Shown here piece after piece: positions 1 to 9,155 of a stretch of 64,000 nucleotides of DNA. The translations under genes were made by a program, and so were the position numbers. The notes under the pieces were generated by a model. The model was not told where the DNA came from and ran no database searches. It was given only the letters and a program-made list of their open reading frames with translations. The stretch is from Pseudomonas cichorii (GTDB lineage: Bacteria > Pseudomonadota > Gammaproteobacteria > Pseudomonadales > Pseudomonadaceae). Positions within the stretch are counted from its first letter, which is position 1. Each line of letters begins with the position of its first letter. Location: contig NZ_BLVZ01000013.1 in the NCBI RefSeq assembly GCF_015471405.1, positions 1 through 64,000 on the forward strand. The letters run 5' to 3'.

Positions 1-100
1 TCTCCTTGTTTGTGAGCAACCTACATGTGGATAAGTCGGCGTCTGATCGTTACAATGGCGGATGTTTTTGCCTCACCGGCTTTCGACTTAGGGGATATCC
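1..100. other. Right edge of oriC / dnaA upstream region (partial)
   Basis: The 100 bases before dnaA hold a perfect 9-mer DnaA box (TGTGGATAA, 26-34) and a modest GGGG-containing stretch just ahead of the GTG start of dnaA. In Pseudomonas the origin lies immediately upstream of dnaA, so this is the end of oriC and the dnaA leader. The rest of the origin, with most of its boxes and the AT-rich unwinding region, lies outside the window. Confidence 0.7.
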
Positions 101-1624
101 GTGTCAGTGGAACTTTGGCAGCAGTGCGTGGAGCTTTTGCGCGATGAGCTGCCTGCCCAGCAATTCAACACTTGGATCCGTCCGCTACAGGTCGAAGCCG
201 AAGGCGACGAGTTGCGTGTGTATGCACCAAACCGTTTCGTTCTCGATTGGGTAAACGAAAAGTATCTGAGTCGTCTGCTTGAGCTGTTGGGCGAGCACGG
301 CCAGGGTATGGCGCCTGCTCTTTCCTTATTAATAGGAAGCAAGCGCAGCTCGGCACCGCGTGCGGCACCCAATGCACCGTTGGCCGCTGCTGCTTCGCAG
401 GCGCTGTCGGCCAACAACGTCAGCAGCGTTTCAACACCTGTTGCTGCGCCTGTGGTGGCTGCTGCTCCAGCTCCGGTCCAGAGCCCCGAGACTCACGACG
501 AACCTTCGCGTGACAGTTTCGATCCGATGGCGGGTGCCAGTTCGCAGCAGGCTCCAGCGCGTGCCGAGCAGCGCACTGTCCAGGTCGAAGGTGCGCTCAA
601 GCACACCAGCTACCTGAACCGCACGTTCACTTTTGAAAACTTTGTCGAAGGTAAGTCCAACCAGTTGGCCCGTGCTGCGGCCTGGCAGGTTGCGGATAAC
701 CCCAAGCATGGTTACAACCCGCTGTTCCTTTATGGTGGCGTCGGTCTGGGTAAGACTCACTTGATGCATGCGGTGGGCAACCATCTGCTCAAGAAGAACC
801 CGAACGCGAAGGTTGTCTATCTGCACTCGGAGCGCTTCGTGGCCGATATGGTCAAGGCGCTGCAACTGAACGCGATCAATGAGTTCAAGCGCTTCTACCG
901 CTCGGTCGATGCGTTGCTGATCGATGACATTCAGTTCTTCGCCCGCAAGGAGCGTTCCCAGGAAGAGTTTTTCCACACCTTCAACGCATTGCTCGAAGGT
1001 GGGCAGCAGGTCATTCTCACCAGTGACCGTTACCCTAAAGAGATCGAAGGCCTGGAAGAACGACTGAAATCCAGGTTTGGCTGGGGGCTTACGGTGGCCG
1101 TCGAGCCGCCAGAGCTGGAAACCCGCGTTGCGATCCTGATGAAGAAAGCTGATCAGGCCAAGGTCGAATTACCCCATGACGCTGCATTCTTCATTGCGCA
1201 GCGCATTCGCTCCAACGTCCGTGAACTCGAAGGTGCGCTCAAGCGTGTCATCGCTCACTCGCACTTCATGGGCCGTGATATCACGATCGAACTGATTCGT
1301 GAGTCGCTTAAAGATTTGTTGGCGTTGCAGGACAAGCTGGTGAGTGTGGATAACATTCAACGCACTGTCGCCGAGTACTACAAGATCAAGATCTCCGACC
1401 TGTTGTCCAAGCGTCGTTCCCGATCCGTCGCACGTCCACGTCAGGTGGCGATGGCGCTTTCCAAGGAACTGACCAACCACAGTCTTCCGGAAATCGGTGA
1501 TGTATTCGGTGGCCGCGACCACACGACTGTTCTGCATGCATGTCGCAAGATCAACGAACTCAAGGAATCCGACGCGGATATCCGCGAGGACTACAAGAAC
1601 CTGCTGCGGACTCTGACTACATGA
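101..1624 (+). CDS. dnaA: Chromosomal replication initiator protein DnaA
   Basis: DnaA binds 9-mer boxes at oriC and, in its ATP form, opens the duplex and loads DnaB. The 507-residue product has the usual four-domain layout: N-terminal DnaB/DiaA-interaction domain (about 1-80), a long Ala/Pro-rich linker typical of Pseudomonas (about 85-165), an AAA+ module with Walker A GGVGLGKT (212-219) and Walker B LLIDDIQ (272-278), and the C-terminal DNA-binding domain with signature GGRDHTTVLHA (470-480). The start is a GTG at 101. A perfect DnaA box lies inside the coding region at 1345-1353. It is followed at 38 bp by dnaN and heads the dnaA-dnaN-recF-gyrB cluster. Confidence 0.98.
   Translation: MSVELWQQCVELLRDELPAQQFNTWIRPLQVEAEGDELRVYAPNRFVLDWVNEKYLSRLLELLGEHGQGMAPALSLLIGSKRSSAPRAAPNAPLAAAASQALSANNVSSVSTPVAAPVVAAAPAPVQSPETHDEPSRDSFDPMAGASSQQAPARAEQRTVQVEGALKHTSYLNRTFTFENFVEGKSNQLARAAAWQVADNPKHGYNPLFLYGGVGLGKTHLMHAVGNHLLKKNPNAKVVYLHSERFVADMVKALQLNAINEFKRFYRSVDALLIDDIQFFARKERSQEEFFHTFNALLEGGQQVILTSDRYPKEIEGLEERLKSRFGWGLTVAVEPPELETRVAILMKKADQAKVELPHDAAFFIAQRIRSNVRELEGALKRVIAHSHFMGRDITIELIRESLKDLLALQDKLVSVDNIQRTVAEYYKIKISDLLSKRRSRSVARPRQVAMALSKELTNHSLPEIGDVFGGRDHTTVLHACRKINELKESDADIREDYKNLLRTLTT
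1345..1353 (+). promoter_or_regulatory. Perfect DnaA box inside dnaA
   Basis: The 9-mer TGTGGATAA (reverse complement of TTATCCACA) lies within the dnaA coding region. It is one of ten perfect boxes in this window, nine of which fall in the first 25 kb. Binding is inferred from the consensus only. Confidence 0.55.
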
Positions 1625-1662
1625 TGACGCCAGTGCAGCTTATTAAGGCAAGGGACTAGACC

Positions 1663-2766
1663 ATGCATTTCACCATTCAACGCGAAGCCCTGTTGAAACC
1701 CCTGCAATTGGTCGCCGGCGTGGTTGAACGCCGTCAGACCTTGCCGGTGCTATCCAATGTGCTCATGGTCGTCGAAGGCCAGCAACTTTCCCTGACAGGT
1801 ACTGACCTGGAAGTGGAGCTGGTGGGTCGTGTCCAACTCGAAGAGCCTGCTGAGCCAGGGGAAATCACTGTCCCTGCGCGCAAGCTGATGGATATCTGCA
1901 AGAGCCTGCCGAACGACGTGCTGATCGACATCAAGGTCGATGACTCCAAAGTGGTGGTCAAGGCAGGTCGTAGCCGTTTCACCTTGTCCACGCTACCTGC
2001 CAACGATTTCCCAACCGTTGAAGAAGGCCCGGGCTCACTGACTTTCGACCTGGTGCAAAGCAAGCTGCGTCGTTTGATCGAGCGCACCAGTTTTGCCATG
2101 GCTCAACAGGATGTCCGTTACTACCTCAACGGCATGCTGCTTGAAGTCAGCGCTGGCATCTTGCGTGCTGTCGCCACTGACGGCCACCGCCTGGCCATGT
2201 GCTCGATGTCTGCACAGATCGAGCAAGCCGACCGTCATCAAGTGATCGTGCCACGTAAAGGCATTCTGGAAATGGCGCGTCTGCTCACCGAGCAGGACGG
2301 CATCGTCAGCATCGTATTGGGTCAGCACCACATTCGTGCCACGACCGGTGAGTTCACCTTTACCTCCAAACTGGTAGACGGCAAATTCCCGGACTACGAG
2401 CGTGTTCTGCCTAAAGGTGGTGACAAGCTGGTATTGGGTGATCGTCAGGCATTGCGTGAAGCTTTCAGCCGTACCGCCATTCTGTCGAACGAAAAATACC
2501 GTGGTATCCGCCTGCAACTGGCAAGTGGTCAGTTGAAGATTCAGGCGAACAACCCTGAGCAGGAAGAAGCAGAAGAAGAGATCAGCGTAGAGTACAGCGG
2601 TGACTCCCTGGAAATCGGTTTCAACGTGAGCTATCTGCTAGACGTGCTGGGTGTGATGACAACAGAACAAGTGCGCTTGATTCTGTCGGACTCCAACAGC
2701 AGTGCTCTGGTACAAGAATCGGATAACGATGATTCCGCCTACGTTGTCATGCCGATGCGTCTGTAA
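1663..2766 (+). CDS. dnaN: DNA polymerase III subunit beta (sliding clamp)
   Basis: The beta clamp encircles DNA as a dimer and tethers the replicative polymerase; it also recruits MutS, ligase and translesion polymerases. The 367-residue length is the family norm, with three repeated clamp folds. The C-terminus ends in the conserved VMPMRL, the part of the clamp that helps form the partner-binding pocket. The ATG at 1663 is preceded by AAGGCAAGGGA-type purine-rich sequence suited to ribosome binding. It lies 38 bp after dnaA and 22 bp before recF, so co-transcription is likely. Confidence 0.98.
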   Translation: MHFTIQREALLKPLQLVAGVVERRQTLPVLSNVLMVVEGQQLSLTGTDLEVELVGRVQLEEPAEPGEITVPARKLMDICKSLPNDVLIDIKVDDSKVVVKAGRSRFTLSTLPANDFPTVEEGPGSLTFDLVQSKLRRLIERTSFAMAQQDVRYYLNGMLLEVSAGILRAVATDGHRLAMCSMSAQIEQADRHQVIVPRKGILEMARLLTEQDGIVSIVLGQHHIRATTGEFTFTSKLVDGKFPDYERVLPKGGDKLVLGDRQALREAFSRTAILSNEKYRGIRLQLASGQLKIQANNPEQEEAEEEISVEYSGDSLEIGFNVSYLLDVLGVMTTEQVRLILSDSNSSALVQESDNDDSAYVVMPMRL

Positions 2767-2788
2767 CCCCATGTTCAGCGCTATCTAG

Positions 2789-3892
2789 ATGTCTCTTAGC
2801 CGCATCTCGGTCACTGGGGTGCGCAACCTGCACCCAGTGACCTTCTCCCCCTCCCCGCGTATCAACATCCTTTATGGTGCCAACGGAAGTGGCAAGACCA
2901 GCGTGCTGGAAGCCATTCACTTGCTGGGCATTGCACGTTCGTTTCGCAGCAGCCGTCTTCTTCCCGTCATTCAATATGAACAGCCTGCTTGTACCGTCTT
3001 TGGTCAGGTTCAACTGGCCGAGAGTGGCCAGAGCAATCTCGGGATCTCCCGCGACAGGCAAGGCGAGTTTCAGATCCGTATAGATGGACAGAATGCACGT
3101 AGCGCTGCGCAACTGGCCGAGATACTTCCGCTGCAACTGATCAACCCTGACAGTTTCAGGTTGCTGGAAGGCGCACCGAAAATACGCCGGCAGTTTCTGG
3201 ACTGGGGAGTGTTCCACGTGGAACCTCGTTTCATGTCCACTTGGCAGCGCCTGCAGAAGGCCCTGCGGCAGCGGAACTCATGGCTGCGGCATGGTACACT
3301 TGACGCCGCTTCGCAAGCGGCATGGGATCGGGAACTGTGCCTGGCCAGTGATGAAATCGATGAATTTCGTCGCACCTACATCAAGGCCTTGAAACCCGTC
3401 TTTGAACAAACTTTGAGCGAACTTGTTGAGCTTGAAGGTTTGACCCTGAGCTACTACCGAGGCTGGGATAAGGAAAAAGAGCTGAGCACCGTGCTCGCTT
3501 CATCCTTGCTCCGTGATCAGCAGATGGGCCATACACAAGCCGGACCGCAACGCGCTGATTTGCGTCTTAGACTGGGCGCACACAATGCTGCGGATATATT
3601 GTCCCGTGGCCAGCAGAAGTTGGTGGTCTGTGCATTGCGCATTGCTCAAGGGCATCTGGTTAGCCAGGCTCGCCGCGGCCAATGTATTTATCTGGTGGAT
3701 GACTTGCCTTCCGAACTGGACGACAACCACCGTCGCGCACTTTGTCGCTTGCTGGAAGAATTACGCTGCCAGGTTTTTATCACCTGTGTAGATCAAGAAT
3801 TTTTGAGGGAAGGCTGGCAGACGGAAACGCCAGTTGCTTTGTTCCACGTGGAACAAGGCCGTATCACCCAGACCCACGACCATCGGGAGTGA
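2789..3892 (+). CDS. recF: DNA replication and repair protein RecF
   Basis: RecF is an SMC/ABC-like ATPase that, with RecO and RecR, loads RecA at single-strand gaps bound by SSB. The 367-residue protein has Walker A GANGSGKT (30-37), an ABC-type signature region LSRGQQKL in the C-terminal third, and a Walker B-like YLVDDLPSELD. The first codon is ATG at 2789. The gene ends four bases before gyrB, implying translational proximity within the dnaA-dnaN-recF-gyrB group. Confidence 0.97.
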   Translation: MSLSRISVTGVRNLHPVTFSPSPRINILYGANGSGKTSVLEAIHLLGIARSFRSSRLLPVIQYEQPACTVFGQVQLAESGQSNLGISRDRQGEFQIRIDGQNARSAAQLAEILPLQLINPDSFRLLEGAPKIRRQFLDWGVFHVEPRFMSTWQRLQKALRQRNSWLRHGTLDAASQAAWDRELCLASDEIDEFRRTYIKALKPVFEQTLSELVELEGLTLSYYRGWDKEKELSTVLASSLLRDQQMGHTQAGPQRADLRLRLGAHNAADILSRGQQKLVVCALRIAQGHLVSQARRGQCIYLVDDLPSELDDNHRRALCRLLEELRCQVFITCVDQEFLREGWQTETPVALFHVEQGRITQTHDHRE

Positions 3893-3896
3893 TTGC

Positions 3897-6314
3897 ATGA
3901 GCGAAAACCAAACGTACGACTCGTCCAGCATTAAAGTGCTGAAAGGACTTGATGCCGTACGCAAGCGTCCCGGAATGTACATCGGTGATACAGACGATGG
4001 CAGCGGTCTACACCATATGGTGTTCGAGGTGGTTGATAACTCGATCGACGAAGCTTTGGCTGGCCACTGCGACGATATCAGCATCACCATCCATCTAGAC
4101 GAATCCATTACTGTGCGCGACAACGGCCGCGGTATTCCGGTTGACGTGCATAAAGAAGAAGGCGTTTCGGCGGCAGAGGTCATCATGACCGTGCTCCACG
4201 CTGGCGGTAAATTTGATGACAACTCCTACAAGGTATCCGGCGGCCTGCACGGTGTAGGTGTTTCTGTTGTTAACGCCCTCTCGGAAGTTCTGCAACTGAC
4301 TGTACGTCGTAGCGGAAAAATCTGGGAGCAAACCTACGTTCACGGTGTTCCACAGGAGCCCATGAAAATCGTTGGTGAGAGCGATAGCACGGGTACGCAG
4401 ATTCACTTCAAGCCTTCCGCCGACACCTTCAAGAACATCCACTTCAGCTGGGACATCCTGGCCAAGCGGATTCGTGAGCTTTCATTCCTGAACTCCGGCG
4501 TAGGTATCTTCCTCAAGGATGAGCGCAGTGGTAAGGAAGAGCTGTTCAAGTATGAAGGTGGTCTGCGTGCTTTCGTTGAGTATCTGAACACCAACAAGAC
4601 AGCGGTCAACCAGGTCTTCCACTTCAACGTCCAGCGTGACGATGGTGTGGGTGTCGAGGTTGCCTTGCAGTGGAACGACAGCTTCAACGAGAACCTGTTG
4701 TGCTTCACCAACAACATTCCTCAGCGCGATGGCGGTACTCACCTTGTTGGTTTCCGCTCGGCACTGACTCGTAACCTGAACAACTATATAGAACAGGAAG
4801 GCCTGGCCAAGAAGCACAAAGTCGCCACAACCGGTGACGATGCGCGTGAAGGTCTGACTGCGATTATTTCGGTGAAGGTGCCGGATCCCAAGTTCAGCTC
4901 GCAGACCAAGGACAAGCTGGTATCGTCCGAAGTCAAAACCGCAGTCGAGCAAGAGATGGGTAAATACTTCTCTGACTTCCTGCTGGAAAACCCGAACGAA
5001 GCCAAGGCTGTCGTTGGCAAGATGCTCGATGCTGCACGGGCTCGTGAAGCTGCCCGCAAGGCACGTGAGATGACTCGCCGCAAAGGCGCTCTGGATATTG
5101 CTGGCCTGCCGGGCAAACTCGCCGACTGCCAGGAAAAAGACCCTGCCCTTTCCGAACTGTACCTCGTGGAAGGGGACTCTGCTGGCGGTTCAGCCAAGCA
5201 GGGGCGTAACCGTAAAACCCAGGCGATCCTGCCTCTGAAGGGTAAGATCCTCAACGTCGAGAAAGCACGTTTCGACAAGATGATCTCTTCCCAGGAAGTG
5301 GGCACCTTGATCACCGCCTTGGGCTGTGGCATTGGCCGCGAAGAGTACAACATCGACAAACTGCGTTATCACAACATCATCATCATGACCGATGCTGACG
5401 TCGACGGTTCGCACATCCGTACCCTGCTGCTGACGTTCTTCTTCCGTCAGTTGCCGGAGCTGGTCGAGCGTGGCTACATCTATATCGCTCAGCCACCGCT
5501 GTACAAGGTCAAGAAAGGCAAGCAAGAGCAGTACATCAAAGACGACGACGCCATGGAAGAATACATGACCCAGTCGGCTCTGGAAGATGCCAGCTTGCAC
5601 CTGAACGAATCGGCTCCTGGTATCTCCGGCGAAGCACTGGAGCGCCTGGTAAACGATTTCCGTATGGTCATGAAGACCCTCAAGCGCCTCTCTCGTCTGT
5701 ATCCTCAGGAACTGACCGAGCACTTCGTTTACCTGCCACCTGTCACGCTCGAGCAACTGTCTGACCATGCCGGCATGCAAGCCTGGCTGGCCAAGTTCGA
5801 TGAGCGTCTGCGTGCGGGTGAGAAGTCGGGTCTGGTGTACAAGGCCAGCCTGCGTGAAGATCGTGAACGTAACGTATGGCTGCCAGAGGTCGAACTGATC
5901 TCCCACGGTCTGTCCAACTACGTCACCTTCAACCGCGACTTCTTCGGCAGCAACGATTATAAGACCGTCACTGCCCTGGGCGCACAAATCAGCTCTCTGC
6001 TGGAAGAAGGCGCCTATGTGCAACGTGGCGAGCGCAAGAAGCCAGTCACCGAGTTCAAAGACGCCCTCGCCTGGCTGATGGCCGAAAGCACCAAGCGCCA
6101 CACTATCCAGCGCTATAAAGGTCTGGGCGAAATGAACCCCGATCAGCTCTGGGAAACCACCATGGACCCAAGCGTGCGCCGCATGCTGAAGGTCACGATC
6201 GAAGACGCAATCGCAGCCGACCAGATCTTCAACACCCTCATGGGTGATGCGGTCGAGCCTCGTCGCGACTTCATCGAGAGCAATGCGTTGGCAGTTTCCA
6301 ACCTGGATTTCTAA
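3897..6314 (+). CDS. gyrB: DNA gyrase subunit B
   Basis: GyrB is the ATPase subunit of gyrase, which introduces negative supercoils. I start it at ATG 3897 (MSENQTYDSSSIKVL), four bases after the recF stop, giving 805 residues, the usual Pseudomonas length. An in-frame upstream extension to 3834 lies wholly inside recF and is not credible. Visible parts are the GHKL ATPase domain (EVVDNSIDEA; GGLHGVGVSVVNALS), the transducer domain, and the TOPRIM domain with EGDSAGG and the metal-binding DADVDGSHIRTLLL. The C-terminus carries the conserved QRYKGLGEMNPDQLWETTMD. A terminator follows within 50 bp. Confidence 0.98.
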   Translation: MSENQTYDSSSIKVLKGLDAVRKRPGMYIGDTDDGSGLHHMVFEVVDNSIDEALAGHCDDISITIHLDESITVRDNGRGIPVDVHKEEGVSAAEVIMTVLHAGGKFDDNSYKVSGGLHGVGVSVVNALSEVLQLTVRRSGKIWEQTYVHGVPQEPMKIVGESDSTGTQIHFKPSADTFKNIHFSWDILAKRIRELSFLNSGVGIFLKDERSGKEELFKYEGGLRAFVEYLNTNKTAVNQVFHFNVQRDDGVGVEVALQWNDSFNENLLCFTNNIPQRDGGTHLVGFRSALTRNLNNYIEQEGLAKKHKVATTGDDAREGLTAIISVKVPDPKFSSQTKDKLVSSEVKTAVEQEMGKYFSDFLLENPNEAKAVVGKMLDAARAREAARKAREMTRRKGALDIAGLPGKLADCQEKDPALSELYLVEGDSAGGSAKQGRNRKTQAILPLKGKILNVEKARFDKMISSQEVGTLITALGCGIGREEYNIDKLRYHNIIIMTDADVDGSHIRTLLLTFFFRQLPELVERGYIYIAQPPLYKVKKGKQEQYIKDDDAMEEYMTQSALEDASLHLNESAPGISGEALERLVNDFRMVMKTLKRLSRLYPQELTEHFVYLPPVTLEQLSDHAGMQAWLAKFDERLRAGEKSGLVYKASLREDRERNVWLPEVELISHGLSNYVTFNRDFFGSNDYKTVTALGAQISSLLEEGAYVQRGERKKPVTEFKDALAWLMAESTKRHTIQRYKGLGEMNPDQLWETTMDPSVRRMLKVTIEDAIAADQIFNTLMGDAVEPRRDFIESNALAVSNLDF

Positions 6315-6360
6315 GGTTGTTGTAGCTGCAAGTGGGCGTGTTTTTATCGTCCTGTAAAAA

Positions 6361-6385
6361 ACCCAGCCGAGTGCTGGGTTTTTTT
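6361..6385 (+). terminator. Rho-independent terminator after gyrB
   Basis: Stem ACCCAGC (6361-6367) / GCTGGGT (6373-6379) with a 5-base loop, flanked by an A-run before and a run of seven Ts after. It closes the dnaA-dnaN-recF-gyrB cluster. Confidence 0.9.
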
Positions 6386-6440
6386 ATGGATTACATTTGA
6401 TTGTGCGCTTGCTCAATCGAGCATACCTGCAGTTCGATCT

Positions 6441-6650
6441 TTATCTTACGGCCTCAAACTGTGCCAATGCCGCCATCATCGCAATTAGCGAAATGGCAAT
6501 TCCGATACCCATTGTCCAGTCGGATTCCGGGCGTGTGGAAAACCAGGCGTTTTTGGACGGGTACTTTCCTAGCGTGATGAGTTTTACCACAGGCCAGCCG
6601 ATGGGGTAAAAGATGGCACGGAAAACGAACTCAAACAGCTCTTCTATCAT
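6441..6650 (-). CDS. Small predicted membrane protein, unknown function
   Basis: This 69-residue product begins MIEELFEFVFRAIFYPIGW and has two hydrophobic stretches, about 7-27 and 46-63, separated by a polar segment with Lys and Arg. That suggests a two-pass inner-membrane protein. It stands alone on the minus strand, facing gyrB, between the gyrB terminator and a GNAT gene. I do not recognise a family. The overlapping plus-strand frame at 6397-6609 has no sensible protein character, so I prefer this strand. Confidence 0.55.
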   Translation of the reverse strand: MIEELFEFVFRAIFYPIGWPVVKLITLGKYPSKNAWFSTRPESDWTMGIGIAISLIAMMAALAQFEAVR

Positions 6651-6825
6651 GCCAAGCGATCCTTGAGACTCTAAAAATTAGCGTTGTTATTACGCGATCG
6701 GTTTCCTGCAGAATACCGCCAACTCGATGTAACTTCACTTATCCGTAGTGGCTGATGAGCCCTGGTAAGTTGACGAATTAACCGTGACTTTCTGCACAGC
6801 GTGAGCCGTTGCTGCTGCCGTATCC

Positions 6826-7290
6826 GTGAATCCCTACCTTAGAAACCCATTTGCCTCGGTGATTCGATTGACCACTTATTCATGCCTGCTGAAGACGCCC
6901 TCTGTTCAGACTTATCAAGCGCTTCGTATTGGCTCTGGCCTCAGTGCAAAGACCGAAGAGGCATCGGTACGGGGCTTACCCAATACTCTCTTTGCTGTGC
7001 AGATACTTCATGGGGCACTCCCGGTTGGGATGGGACGAGTCATTGGTGACGGGGGATGTTTCTTTCAAGTGGTGGACATTGCCGTCCTTAGGGAGCACCA
7101 AGGCAATGGTCTAGGGAAACGCATCATGACCGAAATTATGAAATACATTGAAGCCACCGTTCCTGAAAGCGGCTACGTCAGTCTCATTGCGGATGGTCAG
7201 GCACAAGACCTCTATGCGCAGTTCGGTTTTGTACACACCGCACCCCGTTCTGTGGGGATGGCATACAGAAGACCCCAGGCGGACGTTTAA
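6826..7290 (+). CDS. GNAT family N-acetyltransferase
   Basis: GNAT enzymes move an acetyl group from acetyl-CoA to a small-molecule or protein amine; the substrate here cannot be told. The acetyl-CoA pyrophosphate loop is visible as REHQGNGLGKRIM (about 95-107), preceded by the beta-strand VVDIAVL and followed by YAQFGFVHTAP, typical of motif B. The GTG at 6826 gives 154 residues. The family-like part starts only near YQALRIG (about 30), so a downstream GTG (6859) or TTG (6868) is equally possible. No strong ribosome-binding site decides. It is monocistronic. Confidence 0.8.
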   Translation: MNPYLRNPFASVIRLTTYSCLLKTPSVQTYQALRIGSGLSAKTEEASVRGLPNTLFAVQILHGALPVGMGRVIGDGGCFFQVVDIAVLREHQGNGLGKRIMTEIMKYIEATVPESGYVSLIADGQAQDLYAQFGFVHTAPRSVGMAYRRPQADV

Positions 7291-7350
7291 ATCAGGAGCA
7301 CTCAGATAAAGCAGACGTTCGAGTGATCGATTCACCACTCGAATCTTTGG

Positions 7351-8118
7351 TTAAAGTGAAATACCGATACCGACTATCAGTATCGCGGCAACAAGCCCTA
7401 GTGAACGTAGCCACTCTCCCAGTTCCCGTTCTTCCCCCTTACTGATTTCAAAAGCACCTGCTGCAGCCACCATGAGGAATAACGCCATGAACCAGAGCAG
7501 CAAGCCCCAGCCATAGCTATAACTCAAAGCATTGTCCCAAAAGAAAGTGATCGTATTGAGCGATAGCATTAGCGCCAGAAAAGCGGGTCCTGTCGTGCTT
7601 TGTGAGGATTGCAGCCTTAGAAAACTGATGAGAAAGAGAGGGTTTGCATACCAGGCAAATTGAAATCGCAATGGCCCGATCCATCCGCTAGTCAGTAGGT
7701 TCCATCCCATGGTGATTTTATGACCATGTTTGATTGCTACCGGAAAAAACAGCGAAACTATCCAGAGAAAAAGTGCCGCTTTCGATAACGCCTCACTTGA
7801 AAGAGCGCCATCCAATGATTGGTGGCCAGGCTTTCTTGCTCTCCATATGAAGGGAATTAGCAGACCCGTGTAAAAGCACAAGGTTGAAAAGACGCGATCT
7901 CCCTGTTCACTGGGGCTGACATATCCTATGGATAAAGCGACCACTGCACCCCCTGCAAGAATCCAGTAGGCATACTCTGCAAACTCCTTGATGACAGGAG
8001 AGTTGTGCAGTTGGATCAATTGCTTTATCAGCGTCAGTACAAGGATCAATAAATATCCGAGCACTCCTCCCCAAAACAGAGAATTGCTTCCAGAGCCTAA
8101 AAGCATCACTTCTTTCAT
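7351..8118 (-). CDS. Polytopic membrane protein, unknown function
   Basis: The 255-residue product has about seven or eight hydrophobic segments, among them residues near 12-32, 50-65, 82-93, 115-128, 155-168, 180-190, 203-225 and 240-254, and so is an integral membrane protein. No catalytic or transporter motif is evident and I do not recognise the family. It begins ATG at 8118 and stands alone, convergent with the GNAT gene. The base composition looks slightly more AT-rich than the flanking housekeeping genes, in keeping with an accessory gene. Confidence 0.7.
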   Translation of the reverse strand: MKEVMLLGSGSNSLFWGGVLGYLLILVLTLIKQLIQLHNSPVIKEFAEYAYWILAGGAVVALSIGYVSPSEQGDRVFSTLCFYTGLLIPFIWRARKPGHQSLDGALSSEALSKAALFLWIVSLFFPVAIKHGHKITMGWNLLTSGWIGPLRFQFAWYANPLFLISFLRLQSSQSTTGPAFLALMLSLNTITFFWDNALSYSYGWGLLLWFMALFLMVAAAGAFEISKGEERELGEWLRSLGLVAAILIVGIGISL

Positions 8119-8171
8119 TTGCCGTCCTTGTCGATTCAGAGGTGAGTCAGAGCTTGCGTTGCGCCCACTAA

Positions 8172-8196
8172 AAAGCCGACCCTCAAGGTCGGCTTT
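8172..8196 (-). terminator. Terminator of the glyQ-glyS-gmhB-plsC operon
   Basis: Ten-base stem AAAGCCGACC (8172-8181) / GGTCGGCTTT (8187-8196) with a 5-base loop. On the minus strand it ends in a T-run, placing it downstream of plsC with 128 bases between. Confidence 0.85.
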
Positions 8197-8312
8197 CTAT
8201 CTACTCGCAAAACTTATGCACGTTTTTAGCTCATTAATCAGCTTCAGAAATAAGCAGCTAAATTAATGACTTAGCCGATTTTTTTGAAGGTTTCGCAAAA
8301 ATGGTGCACAGG

Positions 8313-8321
8313 TTATCCACA
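8313..8321 (+). promoter_or_regulatory. Perfect DnaA box in AT-rich spacer
   Basis: TTATCCACA lies just past the plsC stop, in an AT-rich spacer (8197-8324) that otherwise holds no gene. Binding is inferred from the consensus match. Confidence 0.5.
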
Positions 8322-8324
8322 AAA

Positions 8325-9095
8325 TCAGACTTCGACTTTCTCGGTGCTCGAGACAGGTGCAACGTCTGACCCAAGGGACTTCTGCGTGGCTTCGTTCCAG
8401 GCCTGGACGCGGTCGTTGAGCGCTGCAATGGCGCGAGGGCCGGTGCCTTCGGCGTACATGGGTTCACCGATGACGACCTGGATAGTACCCGGCTTCTTCG
8501 CCCAGCCTTCTTTCGGCCAGTACTTGCCGGCGTTGTGAGCTACAGGCAGCACGGGCAGTTCGGCATTGACGGCCAGTGCGGTGCCGCCACGGGAGAACTT
8601 GCCAACCTGACCGAACGGGACTCGGGTGCCTTCCGGGAAGATCAGTACCCAGATGCCGTCCTTGAGCAATTCGTCACCCTTCTTGGCGATTTGCTTGAGT
8701 GCGGCCTTGGGGTTTTCGCGATCAATCGCGATAGGACGCAGCATGGCCATGGCCCAGCCGAAGAACGGCACGTACAGCAACTCGCGCTTGAGCACCTGGC
8801 TCAGGGGCTCGAAGTAGGCCGAAAGGAAGAAGGTTTCCCAAGTGCTCTGGTGGTTGGAGATGATCACGCAAGGTGTCTTTGGAACGTTGTGCGCGCCGGT
8901 CACTTCCACGTGAATATTCAGAAACACGCGGGTCAGCCAGATAGCGCAGCGGCACCAGTAGACATTGATGAACCGGTAGCGAGCCTTGAATGGCAGAAAA
9001 GGCGCAATGAAGAAACTCAGTGTGCACCACAGCAGAGAGCTGGTGCCTAGCAACAGGTAAAAGAAAAAGGTCCTGATTGCCTGCATGATCGACAT
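8325..9095 (-). CDS. plsC: 1-acyl-sn-glycerol-3-phosphate acyltransferase (PlsC/HdtS-like)
   Basis: The enzyme acylates lysophosphatidic acid to phosphatidic acid at the inner membrane. The 256-residue product has an N-terminal hydrophobic anchor (about 7-35), acyltransferase motif I as H82-x4-E87 (NHQSTWET) instead of the commoner H-x4-D, and motif III FPEGTR (153-158). The equivalent gene beside gmhB and glyS in other pseudomonads has been called lptA or hdtS, the latter linked to acyl-homoserine lactone synthesis in P. fluorescens. That role cannot be judged here. It is the last gene of the glyQS operon, 60 bp after gmhB. Confidence 0.9.
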   Translation of the reverse strand: MSIMQAIRTFFFYLLLGTSSLLWCTLSFFIAPFLPFKARYRFINVYWCRCAIWLTRVFLNIHVEVTGAHNVPKTPCVIISNHQSTWETFFLSAYFEPLSQVLKRELLYVPFFGWAMAMLRPIAIDRENPKAALKQIAKKGDELLKDGIWVLIFPEGTRVPFGQVGKFSRGGTALAVNAELPVLPVAHNAGKYWPKEGWAKKPGTIQVVIGEPMYAEGTGPRAIAALNDRVQAWNEATQKSLGSDVAPVSSTEKVEV

Positions 9096-9155
9096 AGTTA
9101 CTTTTACCGTACGGGCAGGTGCCCGCTCATTCAGCGTACCGTTGAACCTGAGGGA

